Assembly (NCBI GenBank): GCA_029784825.1 | Contig: JAFMAU010000006.1 | Coordinates: forward strand, 19,191-83,190 | Direction: 5' to 3' | DNA from: Nitrososphaerota archaeon | GTDB taxonomy: Archaea > Thermoproteota > Nitrososphaeria > Nitrososphaerales > UBA183 | DNA length: 64,000 nt | In this document: positions 1-7,553 of the stretch, piece by piece | Numbering within the stretch: position 1 is the first letter of the stretch | How the letters are laid out: each line of letters opens with the position of its first letter | Program-made: the position numbers and the translations under genes | Notes under the pieces: generated by a model | What the model was told of the DNA's origin: nothing | Database searches by the model: none | Seen by the model: only the letters and a program-made list of their open reading frames with translations

Positions 1-1259
1 CGCTGCAGGCGCTGAACGTGGCGCTCCTGATCGGAGCCGTCATCACCATAGCCATCGACTTCGTGCTCGGGCAGAACATCTTCGGCGGTTCCGCCCTCGG
101 CTACTATCTGTTCGCGAGCGCGATCGTCGGAGTGGTGGTCGTGGTGGTCATCGAGAACGTTGCCAACTACTTCACGTCCTACGCGTACAAGCCCGTGAGG
201 GAAATAGCGAAGGCGAGCCAGACGGGCGCAGCCACCAACTTCCTCGCGGGTTACACAACCGGATTGACCAGCACGGCGCCTTCGGCGGTGGTCCTGGTCG
301 TTGCCATACTGGCCTCTTACTATCTGGGCTACGCGGGTTCCGGAGGCAGCCAGCTGATTGGTGTCTACAGCACCGCCATTGCAACCATGTCGATGCTCTC
401 CCTGACGGGCATCATCATGTCGATTGATTCCTTCGGGCCGATCACCGACAACGCCAACGGCATTGTCGAGATGGCTGGACTGGACGAGAGCGTACGAAAG
501 GTTACCGACGAACTGGACGCCATCGGGAACACGACCAAGGCCACCACGAAGGCGTTCGCGGTGATGTCTGCTGCGCTGGCCGCGGTCTCCATCTTCGAGG
601 CTTTCCAGTCGGAGGTCAACACGGTGGTGTCCAATCCTTCCCATCCCTTGTTCGCAAAGTACGGGCTTCCCGTAGGGGGGGCCGTCTCATTCACGCTCAC
701 CGACCCTCACGTCGTGATAGGGCTCTTCATCGGCAGCCTGCTGCCGTTTTACTTCTCGAGCTTCCTCATCGGTGCCGTTCAGAGGGCTGCCTTCAAGATG
801 GTCAACGAAGTGAGACGCCAGTTCAAGGAGATACCTGGCATCATGGAGGGCACGGCCAAGCCGGACTACGCGAAATGCGTAGACATCAGCACATCGGCGG
901 CGATCCGGGAGCTGGCCAAGCCCGGCGCCCTGGCGATCGTCACCCCTCTGTTGGTCGGCTTCCTCCTCGGCCCTGTGGCCCTGGGGGGCCTGCTGATAGG
1001 CAGCGTCGTTTCGGGCGTCTTCCTCGCCTTCTTGATGACCAACGGCGGAGCCGCCTGGGACAACGCGAAGAAGTTCATCGAGACTGGACAGTACGGCGGC
1101 AAGAAGTCGCCCGCGCACCAGGCCGCGGTCATGGGCGACACCGTGGGCGACCCGTTCAAGGACACAGCCGGCCCGGCAATCAATTCCCTGATCAAGGTCC
1201 TCAATACCATATCGATAGTGTTCGTGTCCGCCGTGGTTCTCTTCGCCGTCTTCGTCTGA
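1..1259 (+). CDS. hppA: Membrane-bound proton-pumping pyrophosphatase, C-terminal part (gene starts before the window)
   Basis: The frame is open from the first base, so the N-terminus lies outside the window. The fragment of about 419 residues is hydrophobic with many membrane spans. It carries the M-PPase signatures NYFTSYAYKPVREIA, SFGPITDNANGIVEMAG and the C-terminal GGAAWDNAKKFIE and GDTVGDPFKDTAGPAIN, which bind Mg-pyrophosphate. The enzyme hydrolyses cytosolic pyrophosphate and pumps ions across the membrane. The segment GNTTKATTKAFA has Lys and Thr at the two positions that separate potassium-independent from potassium-dependent families, so this should be a potassium-independent proton pump (family knowledge). 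The gene ends with TGA; the next recognisable gene is on the other strand. Confidence 0.97.
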   Translation, partial: LQALNVALLIGAVITIAIDFVLGQNIFGGSALGYYLFASAIVGVVVVVVIENVANYFTSYAYKPVREIAKASQTGAATNFLAGYTTGLTSTAPSAVVLVVAILASYYLGYAGSGGSQLIGVYSTAIATMSMLSLTGIIMSIDSFGPITDNANGIVEMAGLDESVRKVTDELDAIGNTTKATTKAFAVMSAALAAVSIFEAFQSEVNTVVSNPSHPLFAKYGLPVGGAVSFTLTDPHVVIGLFIGSLLPFYFSSFLIGAVQRAAFKMVNEVRRQFKEIPGIMEGTAKPDYAKCVDISTSAAIRELAKPGALAIVTPLLVGFLLGPVALGGLLIGSVVSGVFLAFLMTNGGAAWDNAKKFIETGQYGGKKSPAHQAAVMGDTVGDPFKDTAGPAINSLIKVLNTISIVFVSAVVLFAVFV

Positions 1260-1385
1260 GGACTGAACCTCGCGCTCGTTCGAAACTCGGACACCTCGCG
1301 CAGGCGAACGATAGACCCGGTCATCCGCCTCTGAAAGGACGAATCACGCTCGACGAGAGGATGGCGACATTCTGCTGAGAGGGAT

Positions 1386-1500
1386 CATGACGAGAGAAAT
1401 GCACCGGGGTGCAATCCCGGCACGGGCTTGCGCGGGAACGGAATGCGGTTCCTATCCGGACCCGTCCCGCAGCAGTCATTCAAACGGGAGAGGCTTCAGG
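1386..1500 (+). ncRNA. Structured element resembling a cobalamin-riboswitch core (tentative)
   Basis: A GC-rich stretch behind the pyrophosphatase gene can fold into CCGGG-GTGCAAT-CCCGG (about 1413-1429). This is followed by a longer arm closed by CACGGG and CCCGT, and then CCCGCAGCAGTCA. The order recalls the cobalamin riboswitch core (a hairpin with GTGCAAAT in the loop, then CCCGC-ACTGT). The 3' B12-box is not convincing, and no B12-related gene follows on this strand; the next gene is antisense and its 3' end overlaps the element. It may be a decayed or unrelated structured RNA. Confidence 0.22.
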
Positions 1501-1748
1501 TTGGCTCCTACCGACCTCAGCTCGCTGCCGGCAGAGTGGGCCATGATCATGGCGTCGCCATCCGGCTTCACCGTCCTGACCGCGCTGCTCTCGAACCCGC
1601 TGACCCTGCCGCCCTTCTCGAACATGACGGACTGGTCGGTGATGTGCAGAGCAGCCTCTTCTCCGTCCATCCTCACCTTCGCGGTGTTCCGTTTTGGCTC
1701 GGTTGCCATGCCCTCGTCCCACCGAATGAACAGGCTCGCTTTCGGCAT
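1476..1748 (-). CDS. Small hypothetical protein (90 aa)
   Basis: An ATG-started frame of 90 residues on the minus strand. The product is charged and soluble with no membrane segment, and alternating polar/hydrophobic stretches (KVRMDGEEAALHITDQSVMF, then GRVSGFESSAVRTVKPDG) look like a small beta-rich fold. I do not recognise a family. This frame is preferred over the two overlapping frames because its composition is protein-like, while the others are rich in Arg, His and Pro. It stands alone, pointing toward the pyrophosphatase gene. Confidence 0.55.
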   Translation of the reverse strand: MPKASLFIRWDEGMATEPKRNTAKVRMDGEEAALHITDQSVMFEKGGRVSGFESSAVRTVKPDGDAMIMAHSAGSELRSVGANLKPLPFE

Positions 1749-1799
1749 TCAACTGCCGCCACCGCCTCCAATTCTACCACAAGACGAACGACAGGCGTA

Positions 1800-2045
1800 G
1801 TTCATGGGCGCTTATCAGCGGCAGTCAGCTAAGGAAGCGCGAGCCTAGAGGCAACGGAGCACTGGAAGTGGAGGAGGCGATACGGGCCCGATGTAACCGA
1901 CAGAGCGATCGCCCTTGCGATTACTCGCGGTGTAACAGACAGGGACCCGAGACGGCAAGACACCCTCCATGCAACCATGCGGGTGCCGCCCTCAGGCGGG
2001 TCTTTGGGAGTGGTCTACAGAATCATCGGCCCGAAAAGGTGTATG
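1800..2045 (+). ncRNA. Strongly structured non-coding region, candidate RNase P-like or other stable RNA
   Basis: This stretch lacks a convincing ORF but is full of complementary segments. CGGGCCCGATG (1883-1893) pairs with CATCGGCCCG (2024-2033). Inside are perfect or near-perfect hairpins: ATCGC-CCTT-GCGAT near 1920, CACCC..CATG-CAAC-CATG..GGGTG near 1965-1985, and CCGCC-CTCA-GGCGG near 1986-2000. The motif CTACAGAATC just before the closing strand resembles the ACAGAA of conserved region V in RNase P RNA, where it also precedes the 3' strand of helix P4. The usual GAAAGTC and GGCTT bases of P4 are missing, so the identification is weak. A TATA-like GATTATAAC follows at about 2045. Confidence 0.3.
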
Positions 2046-2080
2046 ATTATAACCGCGTTCTGGCTACAAGGGACGAGAAA

Positions 2081-2293
2081 TTGATAGACGTGCACTACGA
2101 CGAAAAGGAGGACGCACTCGGGATTCAGTTGAAGAGCAGGGGCTACTGGAAGAGCGTGGAGGTCTCCAACAACGTGGTGATGGACCTGACGAAGGAGGGC
2201 GAGATCATTGGGATAGAGATTCTGGGGGTCAGGGACACCTTCAAGAAAGATGCGCCTCTGATAGTGTCGAGGGCGTCTGGCAAGAAGCGCTGA
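2081..2293 (+). CDS. DUF2283 family protein
   Basis: Starting at TTG 2081 the product is 70 residues and matches DUF2283: an opening VHYDEKEDALGIQL, then SVEVSNNVVMDL and a closing GEIIGIEILGV. The frame continues upstream to about 1868, but that part translates to low-quality Cys/Arg-rich sequence over the structured RNA region. A TATA-like element lies about 30 bases before TTG 2081. The family is short, common in prokaryotes, and of unknown function. Strong similarity to the family pattern makes the gene real; the start is inferred. Confidence 0.75.
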   Translation: MIDVHYDEKEDALGIQLKSRGYWKSVEVSNNVVMDLTKEGEIIGIEILGVRDTFKKDAPLIVSRASGKKR

Positions 2294-2310
2294 GCAATAG
2301 AATCAGGACA

Positions 2311-2547
2311 GACGATTCTCCCGAAGCGCTAAGCCAAGCGGACTTCTGCTACAAACGCGATATCTGCTGGGTGGAGGTGACCAACGAGACAACCGAATCC
2401 CCAGAAGCAATCCGCGCGATTTGTCAGGCCATGGCCCTGTCCGTTGGGGCGTCCCATCCTCAAAGGGTTTGGAGCCTCGAAGACCACCGCCGAGAGTTTC
2501 GCGGTCAGGTTTCTCCTTATCTAACCGCCGGTTTGACTTCACTCTAG
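2311..2547 (+). pseudogene. Remnant of a nuclease-like gene (truncated copy of the gene at 6322-6747)
   Basis: In the frame beginning near 2311 and ending at TAG 2545-2547, the translation contains DFCYKRDICWVEVTNETT and, further on, ALSVGASHPQRVWSLEDH. These align with DFYNRVGVCWVEVTNDTA and ALSVGNSRPEKVWGYEEF at the C-terminus of the intact protein at 6322-6747. The N-terminal two thirds, including the CxxC and the PDLVLNRKRK region, are absent, and no suitable start codon remains. It is therefore a 5'-truncated duplicate. It lies directly before the DinB-like gene. Confidence 0.7.
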
Positions 2548-2550
2548 GCA

Positions 2551-3057
2551 TTGACGACAGAACTCAAATCGATTCTTCGTTGGTACGAGTACAACTCCTA
2601 TGCGAGAAAACGGTATCTCAAGGCCATCTTCGATAGGATTCCCTCCAGAGTCAGGTACAGCGAGAGCTGCGCCTCCTTTCCCACGATCGTCCAGATCTTC
2701 CTCCATGTCCTAGATGCCTACAGGTGGTGGTTCATCTATGTCTACGAGGACCGGGTGAAGGAATACGAGAGGCATAGAGACAAGAGGCGCACGAGGAGGG
2801 AGGTCGAGGCTGAAGAAAAAGAAGTAGATTCGCTAGTCATGGCCTTTGTAAGGCGTTTGAGGGAGAAGGACCTTGACAGGGTGATACGTTGGAAGGACGG
2901 TCGCGACATTAGGAAGGACAGGCTCGGCGATATCCTGCTTCACATGGTAGAGGAGGAGCTACAGCACAGGGGCGAGATCAACGCGCTTTTCTGGCAGCAC
3001 GATACCAATCCGCCCATCGTCCAATTCCACGATTGGATAAGAAGGACACGTAGCTGA
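2551..3057 (+). CDS. DinB/YfiT-like four-helix protein
   Basis: A 168-residue predominantly helical protein starting at TTG 2551. The arrangement fits the DinB/YfiT metal-binding superfamily: an early His on helix 2 (QIFLHVLDAYRWWF) and a late HMVEEELQHRGEIN motif supplying two more His, with Trp-rich helices typical of the fold. Members bind a divalent metal and several act as thiol-dependent transferases; no substrate can be named here. It follows a gene remnant and precedes a membrane protein on the same strand, separated by about 60 bases. Confidence 0.65.
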   Translation: MTTELKSILRWYEYNSYARKRYLKAIFDRIPSRVRYSESCASFPTIVQIFLHVLDAYRWWFIYVYEDRVKEYERHRDKRRTRREVEAEEKEVDSLVMAFVRRLREKDLDRVIRWKDGRDIRKDRLGDILLHMVEEELQHRGEINALFWQHDTNPPIVQFHDWIRRTRS

Positions 3058-3121
3058 GGACCAACATTTCGTTGCCTATGCAGCGTCACTTTTGTTATGT
3101 CTCGTGAGTGCTCAATCCTCC

Positions 3122-3778
3122 GTGGTCCGCATCCTCTGGTTCAAGGAAACTAGCCGCTGGTCTAGGAGAGGCATCCCGCTCAGGGTGGTCTGGGGCAGCC
3201 CGAGGCAGCTCGTAATCCTTCTCTCCTCGTTTCTTACGGGATTGATCATAGCGACGCCGATGCCCACGGCCACATTGAAGCTCGTACCGATTGGTGCGCT
3301 CCTTCTGGCGGGTTCCGCTGTCGCCTTCTGGAGGGTGAAGATGCTGGCGCCAGAGCAGATCGTCATGGCGAGACTGCAACGCTTGACAGGTATTTCGCAA
3401 CATGGCGAAAAGTCAGCTTCATTGGGAAAGACTGCTCATGTAGTAGAAAAGCCAGAAGAGAGCGCCTTCGAAATCGAGTCAGACAGCGCCGAGTCGTTCA
3501 CCCCGCTTTCTATTACAGGGAGGTGGAAGAGGACGAAGCTGCCGAGGAAGGTCACGCTCTACGTGGACGGCGTCCCGAGGCCGGGGGCTGAGGCGCTGGC
3601 GATCCCTGCCAGCGATGCCGAGAGCGGGTACACAATCGTCTTCCTGCCCACAGCCGCGGACATCGGCGTGAGAGAGTTGGAAGTGAGGATCGAGGGCGAA
3701 GAGAAGCCCATCTACAGGAAGAGTGTCGAGGCGAAGGTCAAGGGGGCGCGGTCGCTGGAGATGAAGAAAGTCTCGTAA
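3122..3778 (+). CDS. Two-span membrane protein with Ig-like domain, paralog A
   Basis: About 218 residues from GTG 3122, chosen because the next residues (RILWFKETSRWSRR) match the start of paralog B at 7554. Two membrane spans lie around residues 29-46 and 53-68. A Glu/Ser-rich linker follows (HVVEKPEESAFEIESDSAES), then a beta-rich domain of about 90 residues with the feel of an Ig/CARDB fold (KVTLYVDGVPRPGAEALAIP, then IGVRELEVRIEGEE). The function is unknown; a surface or membrane-tethered binding protein is inferred. A 78-bp tract over the linker is identical to paralog B. A GTG at 3104 is an alternative start. Confidence 0.75.
   Translation: MVRILWFKETSRWSRRGIPLRVVWGSPRQLVILLSSFLTGLIIATPMPTATLKLVPIGALLLAGSAVAFWRVKMLAPEQIVMARLQRLTGISQHGEKSASLGKTAHVVEKPEESAFEIESDSAESFTPLSITGRWKRTKLPRKVTLYVDGVPRPGAEALAIPASDAESGYTIVFLPTAADIGVRELEVRIEGEEKPIYRKSVEAKVKGARSLEMKKVS
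3422..3499 (+). repeat. 78-bp tract identical to 7851-7928
   Basis: This internal stretch of the membrane-protein gene is identical, base for base, to 7851-7928 in the paralog, although the flanking coding sequence differs at many positions. It encodes the acidic linker and uses A/T-ending codons more than its surroundings. Confidence 0.9.
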
Positions 3779-4095
3779 ATCGAGAATGGTATGTGTTTAG
3801 GTGTCTACTCCCGATTAGTGTGTATGTACCTCCTTTTGCTAAAACAAGCCCAGAATTGGCTTCTTTCACGAACGGTCATACCTTGAGCGGAAAAGGCAGA
3901 ATACGGCTTCTTTTCTGATTTGGAGTAGATTCCTGTCTCTTCCAAGGTTTTGACCTAGACACATACCAATCATCAAATCATATCGTTGAGGGACAACATC
4001 GATTGACGGGACTAGAAGCAGGTTGAAAGAGAGACGCTCGCCTCGGAAGGAATTTCGCTCCCACTTCGAATCAGGCTTATTAACAAAGCCGACAG
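3779..4095. other. AT-rich intergenic region with promoter of the downstream secreted protein
   Basis: About 317 bases without a credible gene. It is clearly more AT-rich than its neighbours. CTTATTAA at about 4076-4083 lies some 15-20 bases before the GTG at 4096 and is the likely TATA box of the glycan-active protein. I see no tRNA or perfect repeat in the rest. Confidence 0.45.
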
Positions 4096-5988
4096 GTGCA
4101 GAGTTTCGCTCTGCTCAAGGACAGTTCAGAAAGACGCAGACCGCCTTTCGCTCTGATTGCAACAGTGATGTTCCTGTGTGGCAGTCCGGTGTTTCTCCTA
4201 TTCCAGCCGACCCCCAAAGCCAGCCCGAGCATCCCGCAGGTCACCTCGGGGGAGCCCTACACGATCGGCGCCTGGTACTTCACTGCTTGGAACGACATCA
4301 ACGACTTTCAGGCTGTGAACTCCTATGGCCTGTACGGGCGGTACGACCCTTGGGGAGGCGTCCGCGACTACGCCCTGGGTGGCGACCCGCAGCACCTGGG
4401 AGTCAACTACTCGAACAGGCAGCCGCTGCTAGGATTCTACGACCTCCTCGACCAGAGCATCATGGACACGCAGATCCTACAGGCTGCAAGCCGGGGGCTG
4501 TCGTACTTCGCGTTCTACTATTACTGGGACACGGACCACAACCGTGAGTCCAATGTCTCTGTCCCCATCCAGCGGTTCGTCACCTCGCCCAACAAGGGTC
4601 TCATGAAATTCCTCATCTCGCCGTTTCCAGTCGGGCGCGCGCCGATGACGCTTTCGATGTGGGACAACAGCGTGGTCCCCTACATGGTCACGCATTACAT
4701 CTCCGACCCCTCCTACCTCAGGACCACGGACGGCCGCCCCGTCTACGTCGACTTTGGATGGTGGCAGAATGACACGCAGCACGCCGCCTCCCTGGCTTAT
4801 CTCAGGAACGCGACAATGGCAGCCACTGGGAAGAATCCAATCATACTCTTCGTCGCGCAGCAAGCTCACACCGTCGGGGACCTGACCTACGCGCAGTCGC
4901 ACCTGAACCTCGACGGTTTCACCTGCTTCACCTTTGGTCCCGACTACCCGGGCCAGCCCTACAGTCAGAAGCTCGCCCAGATCGTGCCGACCTTCGAGCG
5001 CCAGAACATGTCATTCTACGTGCCCTGCACGACCATGGGGGAGGACCAGAGGCCCTGGTGGGACGTGGGAGAGGGCTGGGGCCTCCAGCCGAACCAGATG
5101 CCTTACTTCTCGAACATCACCTTCACCGGCTTCCAGCAGAACCTCATGGACCTCAAGACGTACATGAACGGCAACGTAACGAGGACGTCAAAGATGCTGA
5201 TCGTCTACGCCTGGAACGAGTGGGGGGAGGGCGGCCACATCGAGCCGGACGCAGTCTACGGATACAAGTACCTGGACATCATCCAGAGCGTTTTCGGCCT
5301 GACACCCAATGCTGCCCAGCCCGCCACCGGCAAGAACGGCGCTGTGATGGTGAACTGGCAGGCGCCGAAGATGATGACCACCGGAGGAGCGGCCGTAGCC
5401 CAGGTGACGGTCAAGAATACGGGCTCTTCTACCTGGACATCGTCGGGCGGCTATCAGCTGAGCTCGCAGAACCCGCAGGACAACGGGGTCTGGGGAACCT
5501 CCAGGGTTTCTCTCGACTCGGAACAGACCGTAGCTCCTGGGAAACAGATTGTCTTCTCATTTAGCGTCGTCGCACCGTCACAGCCGGGAACCTACAATTT
5601 CAGGTGGCGCATGATTCAGAATGGGTCGGGTCCGTTCGGAGACTATACCACAACAGTGAAGGTGACTGTGGTCCAGGGGGCGGCGGCGACCACCACTACG
5701 ACGGCAACCAGCACCTCCACCTCGACGACTACCAACGCTGTGCCGTCGGCCACGACGACAAGTCAGACAAGTGTTGCCACATCAACGAGCTCGTCGGTTT
5801 TTACTCCGACGCAGACCACGACCTCAAACGCAGCACAAACGACGTCCACCAGCACGAGCTCCGGAGGGATTCTCGAATTTCCTGCCCAGCCCTTGGTTGC
5901 TGCCGCCTTCGCGTTCCTCATGGTTGCGGCATATCTCCGGGCGCGTGCAAAGACACGCCCAGACAATGAAGGAACGCTGCTCAGGTGA
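4096..5988 (+). CDS. Secreted, membrane-anchored WbsX-like (GH99-like) glycan-active protein
   Basis: 630 residues from GTG 4096. Residues 18-36 form a signal/anchor segment. Residues about 50-390 match the WbsX/GH99-like barrel family (IGAWYFTAWND, then YFAFYYYWDTD, VYVDFGWWQND and finally VYAWNEWGEGGHIEPD), which is linked to O-antigen or mannan metabolism. Residues about 415-520 form a beta sandwich like the NBR1-type Ig domain (VTVKNTGSSTWTSSGGYQL, then GTYNFRWRM). A Thr/Ser-rich stalk follows (about 530-590), and a final hydrophobic span with a basic tail. The protein is probably displayed outside the cell with its catalytic head on a glycosylated stalk. The substrate is unknown. Confidence 0.82.
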   Translation: MQSFALLKDSSERRRPPFALIATVMFLCGSPVFLLFQPTPKASPSIPQVTSGEPYTIGAWYFTAWNDINDFQAVNSYGLYGRYDPWGGVRDYALGGDPQHLGVNYSNRQPLLGFYDLLDQSIMDTQILQAASRGLSYFAFYYYWDTDHNRESNVSVPIQRFVTSPNKGLMKFLISPFPVGRAPMTLSMWDNSVVPYMVTHYISDPSYLRTTDGRPVYVDFGWWQNDTQHAASLAYLRNATMAATGKNPIILFVAQQAHTVGDLTYAQSHLNLDGFTCFTFGPDYPGQPYSQKLAQIVPTFERQNMSFYVPCTTMGEDQRPWWDVGEGWGLQPNQMPYFSNITFTGFQQNLMDLKTYMNGNVTRTSKMLIVYAWNEWGEGGHIEPDAVYGYKYLDIIQSVFGLTPNAAQPATGKNGAVMVNWQAPKMMTTGGAAVAQVTVKNTGSSTWTSSGGYQLSSQNPQDNGVWGTSRVSLDSEQTVAPGKQIVFSFSVVAPSQPGTYNFRWRMIQNGSGPFGDYTTTVKVTVVQGAAATTTTTATSTSTSTTTNAVPSATTTSQTSVATSTSSSVFTPTQTTTSNAAQTTSTSTSSGGILEFPAQPLVAAAFAFLMVAAYLRARAKTRPDNEGTLLR

Positions 5989-6238
5989 AGGGCCTTGGCA
6001 CCCTGCGGCCCTGGTTGGCGACGATCGTCAGTGGAGTCTCGCCTTCTTCGATTCCTTGTGCACTTACCTCTCTGATTACGTCAGCCACCCTGTCGTTCCG
6101 CGTCACGAGCTTCCTGAAGCGCGAATCCGGCGTCGCCTTGACATCCCTCACGCCCTTCGTCCTTTCGTCGAGGATGAACCTGCTTCTCCTTTCCACCTGG
6201 CCCTCGACCAAGAAGATTCCGAACCTCTCTTTCGTCAC
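5981..6238 (-). CDS. Small hypothetical protein (85 aa)
   Basis: An 85-residue frame from GTG 6238, convergent with and overlapping the preceding gene by 8 bases. The sequence is soluble and charged (MTKERFGIFLVEGQVERRS, then RKLVTRNDRVADVIREVSA). I cannot assign a family; it could be a short regulatory protein or a fragment. Codon choice is plausible for this genome, and the competing plus-strand frame has a poorer composition. Confidence 0.45.
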   Translation of the reverse strand: MTKERFGIFLVEGQVERRSRFILDERTKGVRDVKATPDSRFRKLVTRNDRVADVIREVSAQGIEEGETPLTIVANQGRRVPRPFT

Positions 6239-6321
6239 CTACAGCACCGTCTTCCGTTCAGTTGGAATTCTTCGCCTCCCTTCGACGTCAAATGGGTCGG
6301 ACATCCTTCTCTGGGGCGTTG

Positions 6322-6747
6322 ATGCCGTATTCAGCTCACCAGAGGAGTTTCGATACAATCTCAGACTTGATCGGAGAGTTGGGAATAATACTTTGTAGGG
6401 TCGAGTTCGCGGTCGAAGGCGGCGAAGCAGTGATCGTGGGCCCACACGAATCCCTCCCCACATCCAAATGCCCCAAGTGCGGCGGAAACGGGATTCCAAG
6501 AGCCTTTCTGCCTGACCTCGTCCTGAACCGGAAGCGGAAGATTGTAGTAGAAATTTCAGGCGAGAAAAGCTCCATCCACAATCGCGCCAAGGTCGATTTC
6601 TACAACAGGGTCGGGGTCTGCTGGGTCGAGGTCACAAACGATACAGCGAAATTGTCCGACGCTGTGAAGGCTGTCTCCCAAGTTCTCGCTCTTTCGGTCG
6701 GAAATTCCCGCCCAGAGAAGGTCTGGGGCTACGAAGAGTTTCCTTGA
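6322..6747 (+). CDS. Putative PD-(D/E)XK-like nuclease-fold protein with zinc knuckle
   Basis: 141 residues if started at ATG 6322; the frame is open to 6262. A Cys pair (KCPKCGGNG) near residue 50 is followed by PDLVLNRKRKIVVEISGE, which has the spacing of the PD...(D/E)xK nuclease core with Ser in place of the Lys. The C-terminal half (VDFYNRVGVCWVEVTND) is duplicated in the remnant at 2311-2547. Similar small proteins of unknown role occur in archaea. Catalysis is uncertain because the usual Lys is not seen. Confidence 0.55.
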   Translation: MPYSAHQRSFDTISDLIGELGIILCRVEFAVEGGEAVIVGPHESLPTSKCPKCGGNGIPRAFLPDLVLNRKRKIVVEISGEKSSIHNRAKVDFYNRVGVCWVEVTNDTAKLSDAVKAVSQVLALSVGNSRPEKVWGYEEFP

Positions 6748-6811
6748 AGTCGCGCCGCGTCGTTTCTAACCAAAGGATGCATTCCCTACCCAGGCACCCT
6801 GAACTGTCGAG

Positions 6812-7063
6812 TCACTTGAGCGATCTGGCCGTCTCAGCCTTCGCTTCCCTTACGTCTCTCTCGATTTGTTTCCTGCCTCTTCCCCGGGCCTGAAGCTTCG
6901 AGGTTGCGGTCCTCAGCTTCCCCATCCTTTCCTCGCCATACAGGAACTCCTTTATCGCGAACCTGATCAGTTCGCTCTTGGACGAGTACTCGCCCGCCCT
7001 TACGAGCGCCTCTATCCTCTCCCTGTCCCTCTCCGGCAGGCTCAAGAGCATCTTGCTCCCCAT
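6812..7063 (-). CDS. Ribbon-helix-helix antitoxin/regulator
   Basis: 83 residues from ATG 7063. The N-terminus has the RHH (CopG/Arc) pattern: a short strand (KMLLSLPERDRERIEALV) followed by GEYSSKSELIRFAIKEFLYG. A basic helical tail follows (GRGRKQIERDVREAKAE) that could wrap a toxin. It lies 29 bases downstream of the PIN-domain gene on the same strand, so the pair reads as a VapBC-type module with the toxin first. The longer upstream frame is rejected because it precedes the RHH fold with unrelated Arg-rich sequence. Confidence 0.75.
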   Translation of the reverse strand: MGSKMLLSLPERDRERIEALVRAGEYSSKSELIRFAIKEFLYGEERMGKLRTATSKLQARGRGRKQIERDVREAKAETARSLK

Positions 7064-7092
7064 GTATATGCGATAGATATGCCCCACATATA

Positions 7093-7506
7093 TCAACCCT
7101 TCGCGAGCTCCCGCGTCTTCCAGACCTTGAACCTCCCCCTGACGACGTCGAAGTCTCCGTCCGTCGACCAAATCCCGTCGTGGTGGCCTTCGGTGGTTAG
7201 CGCCAGCGCGACAAGCGGCACGTCCGACCTGTCCCTGCGCGCGATCAGCCTTTCGGCCTCTGCCCATCTCTCGCTCAAGAACTTCCGGTCCGCCACCAGG
7301 ACGGGCATGGCCTCGACCAGAGAACGCGCGTCCGCAGGGCTCATCCCCATCTTCGCCGTGAGGATTCTATCGACCTCCGCGATTGTATACTCCGTCGTCG
7401 CGAAGATGTGGCCGCCCGAAAACAGAACCTTGCTCTCGGGACCCTTGTATACGAGGGCCGAATAGAGGACGGTGGTATCGGCGAGCAGGACAAGCGGCCG
7501 CGTCAC
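7093..7506 (-). CDS. PIN-domain ribonuclease, VapC-like toxin
   Basis: 137 residues from an ATG at 7506. Acidic residues of the PIN active site are visible: Asp in LLADTTVLYSALV, Glu in TIAEVDRIL, Asp in RRDRSDVPLVALAL and Asp in WSTDGDFDVV. PIN toxins cut tRNA or rRNA with Mg. The RHH gene just downstream is the presumed antitoxin. The start is 47 bases from the divergent gene at 7554, so both promoters share this short gap. Toxin-before-antitoxin order is less usual for VapBC. Confidence 0.78.
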   Translation of the reverse strand: MTRPLVLLADTTVLYSALVYKGPESKVLFSGGHIFATTEYTIAEVDRILTAKMGMSPADARSLVEAMPVLVADRKFLSERWAEAERLIARRDRSDVPLVALALTTEGHHDGIWSTDGDFDVVRGRFKVWKTRELAKG

Positions 7507-7524
7507 ACACCAGAATCGCGCCCG

Positions 7525-7534
7525 GCTTTTTAGG
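7525..7534 (+). promoter_or_regulatory. TATA box of paralog B
   Basis: GGCTTTTTAG in the divergent gap is centred about 25 bases before ATG 7554, fitting a leaderless archaeal transcript. Confidence 0.5.
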
Positions 7535-7553
7535 CACCGCTACTTTGGTTCAC

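Noticed and set aside
1413..1429. tRNA T-arm-like hairpin with 7-base loop
   Set aside because: The loop GTGCAAT lacks the TTC start of a T loop, and no acceptor or D arm surrounds it.
1868..2080. N-terminal extension of the DUF2283 frame
   Set aside because: The translation is Cys/Arg-rich and lies over a strongly structured non-coding stretch; TTG 2081 fits family length.
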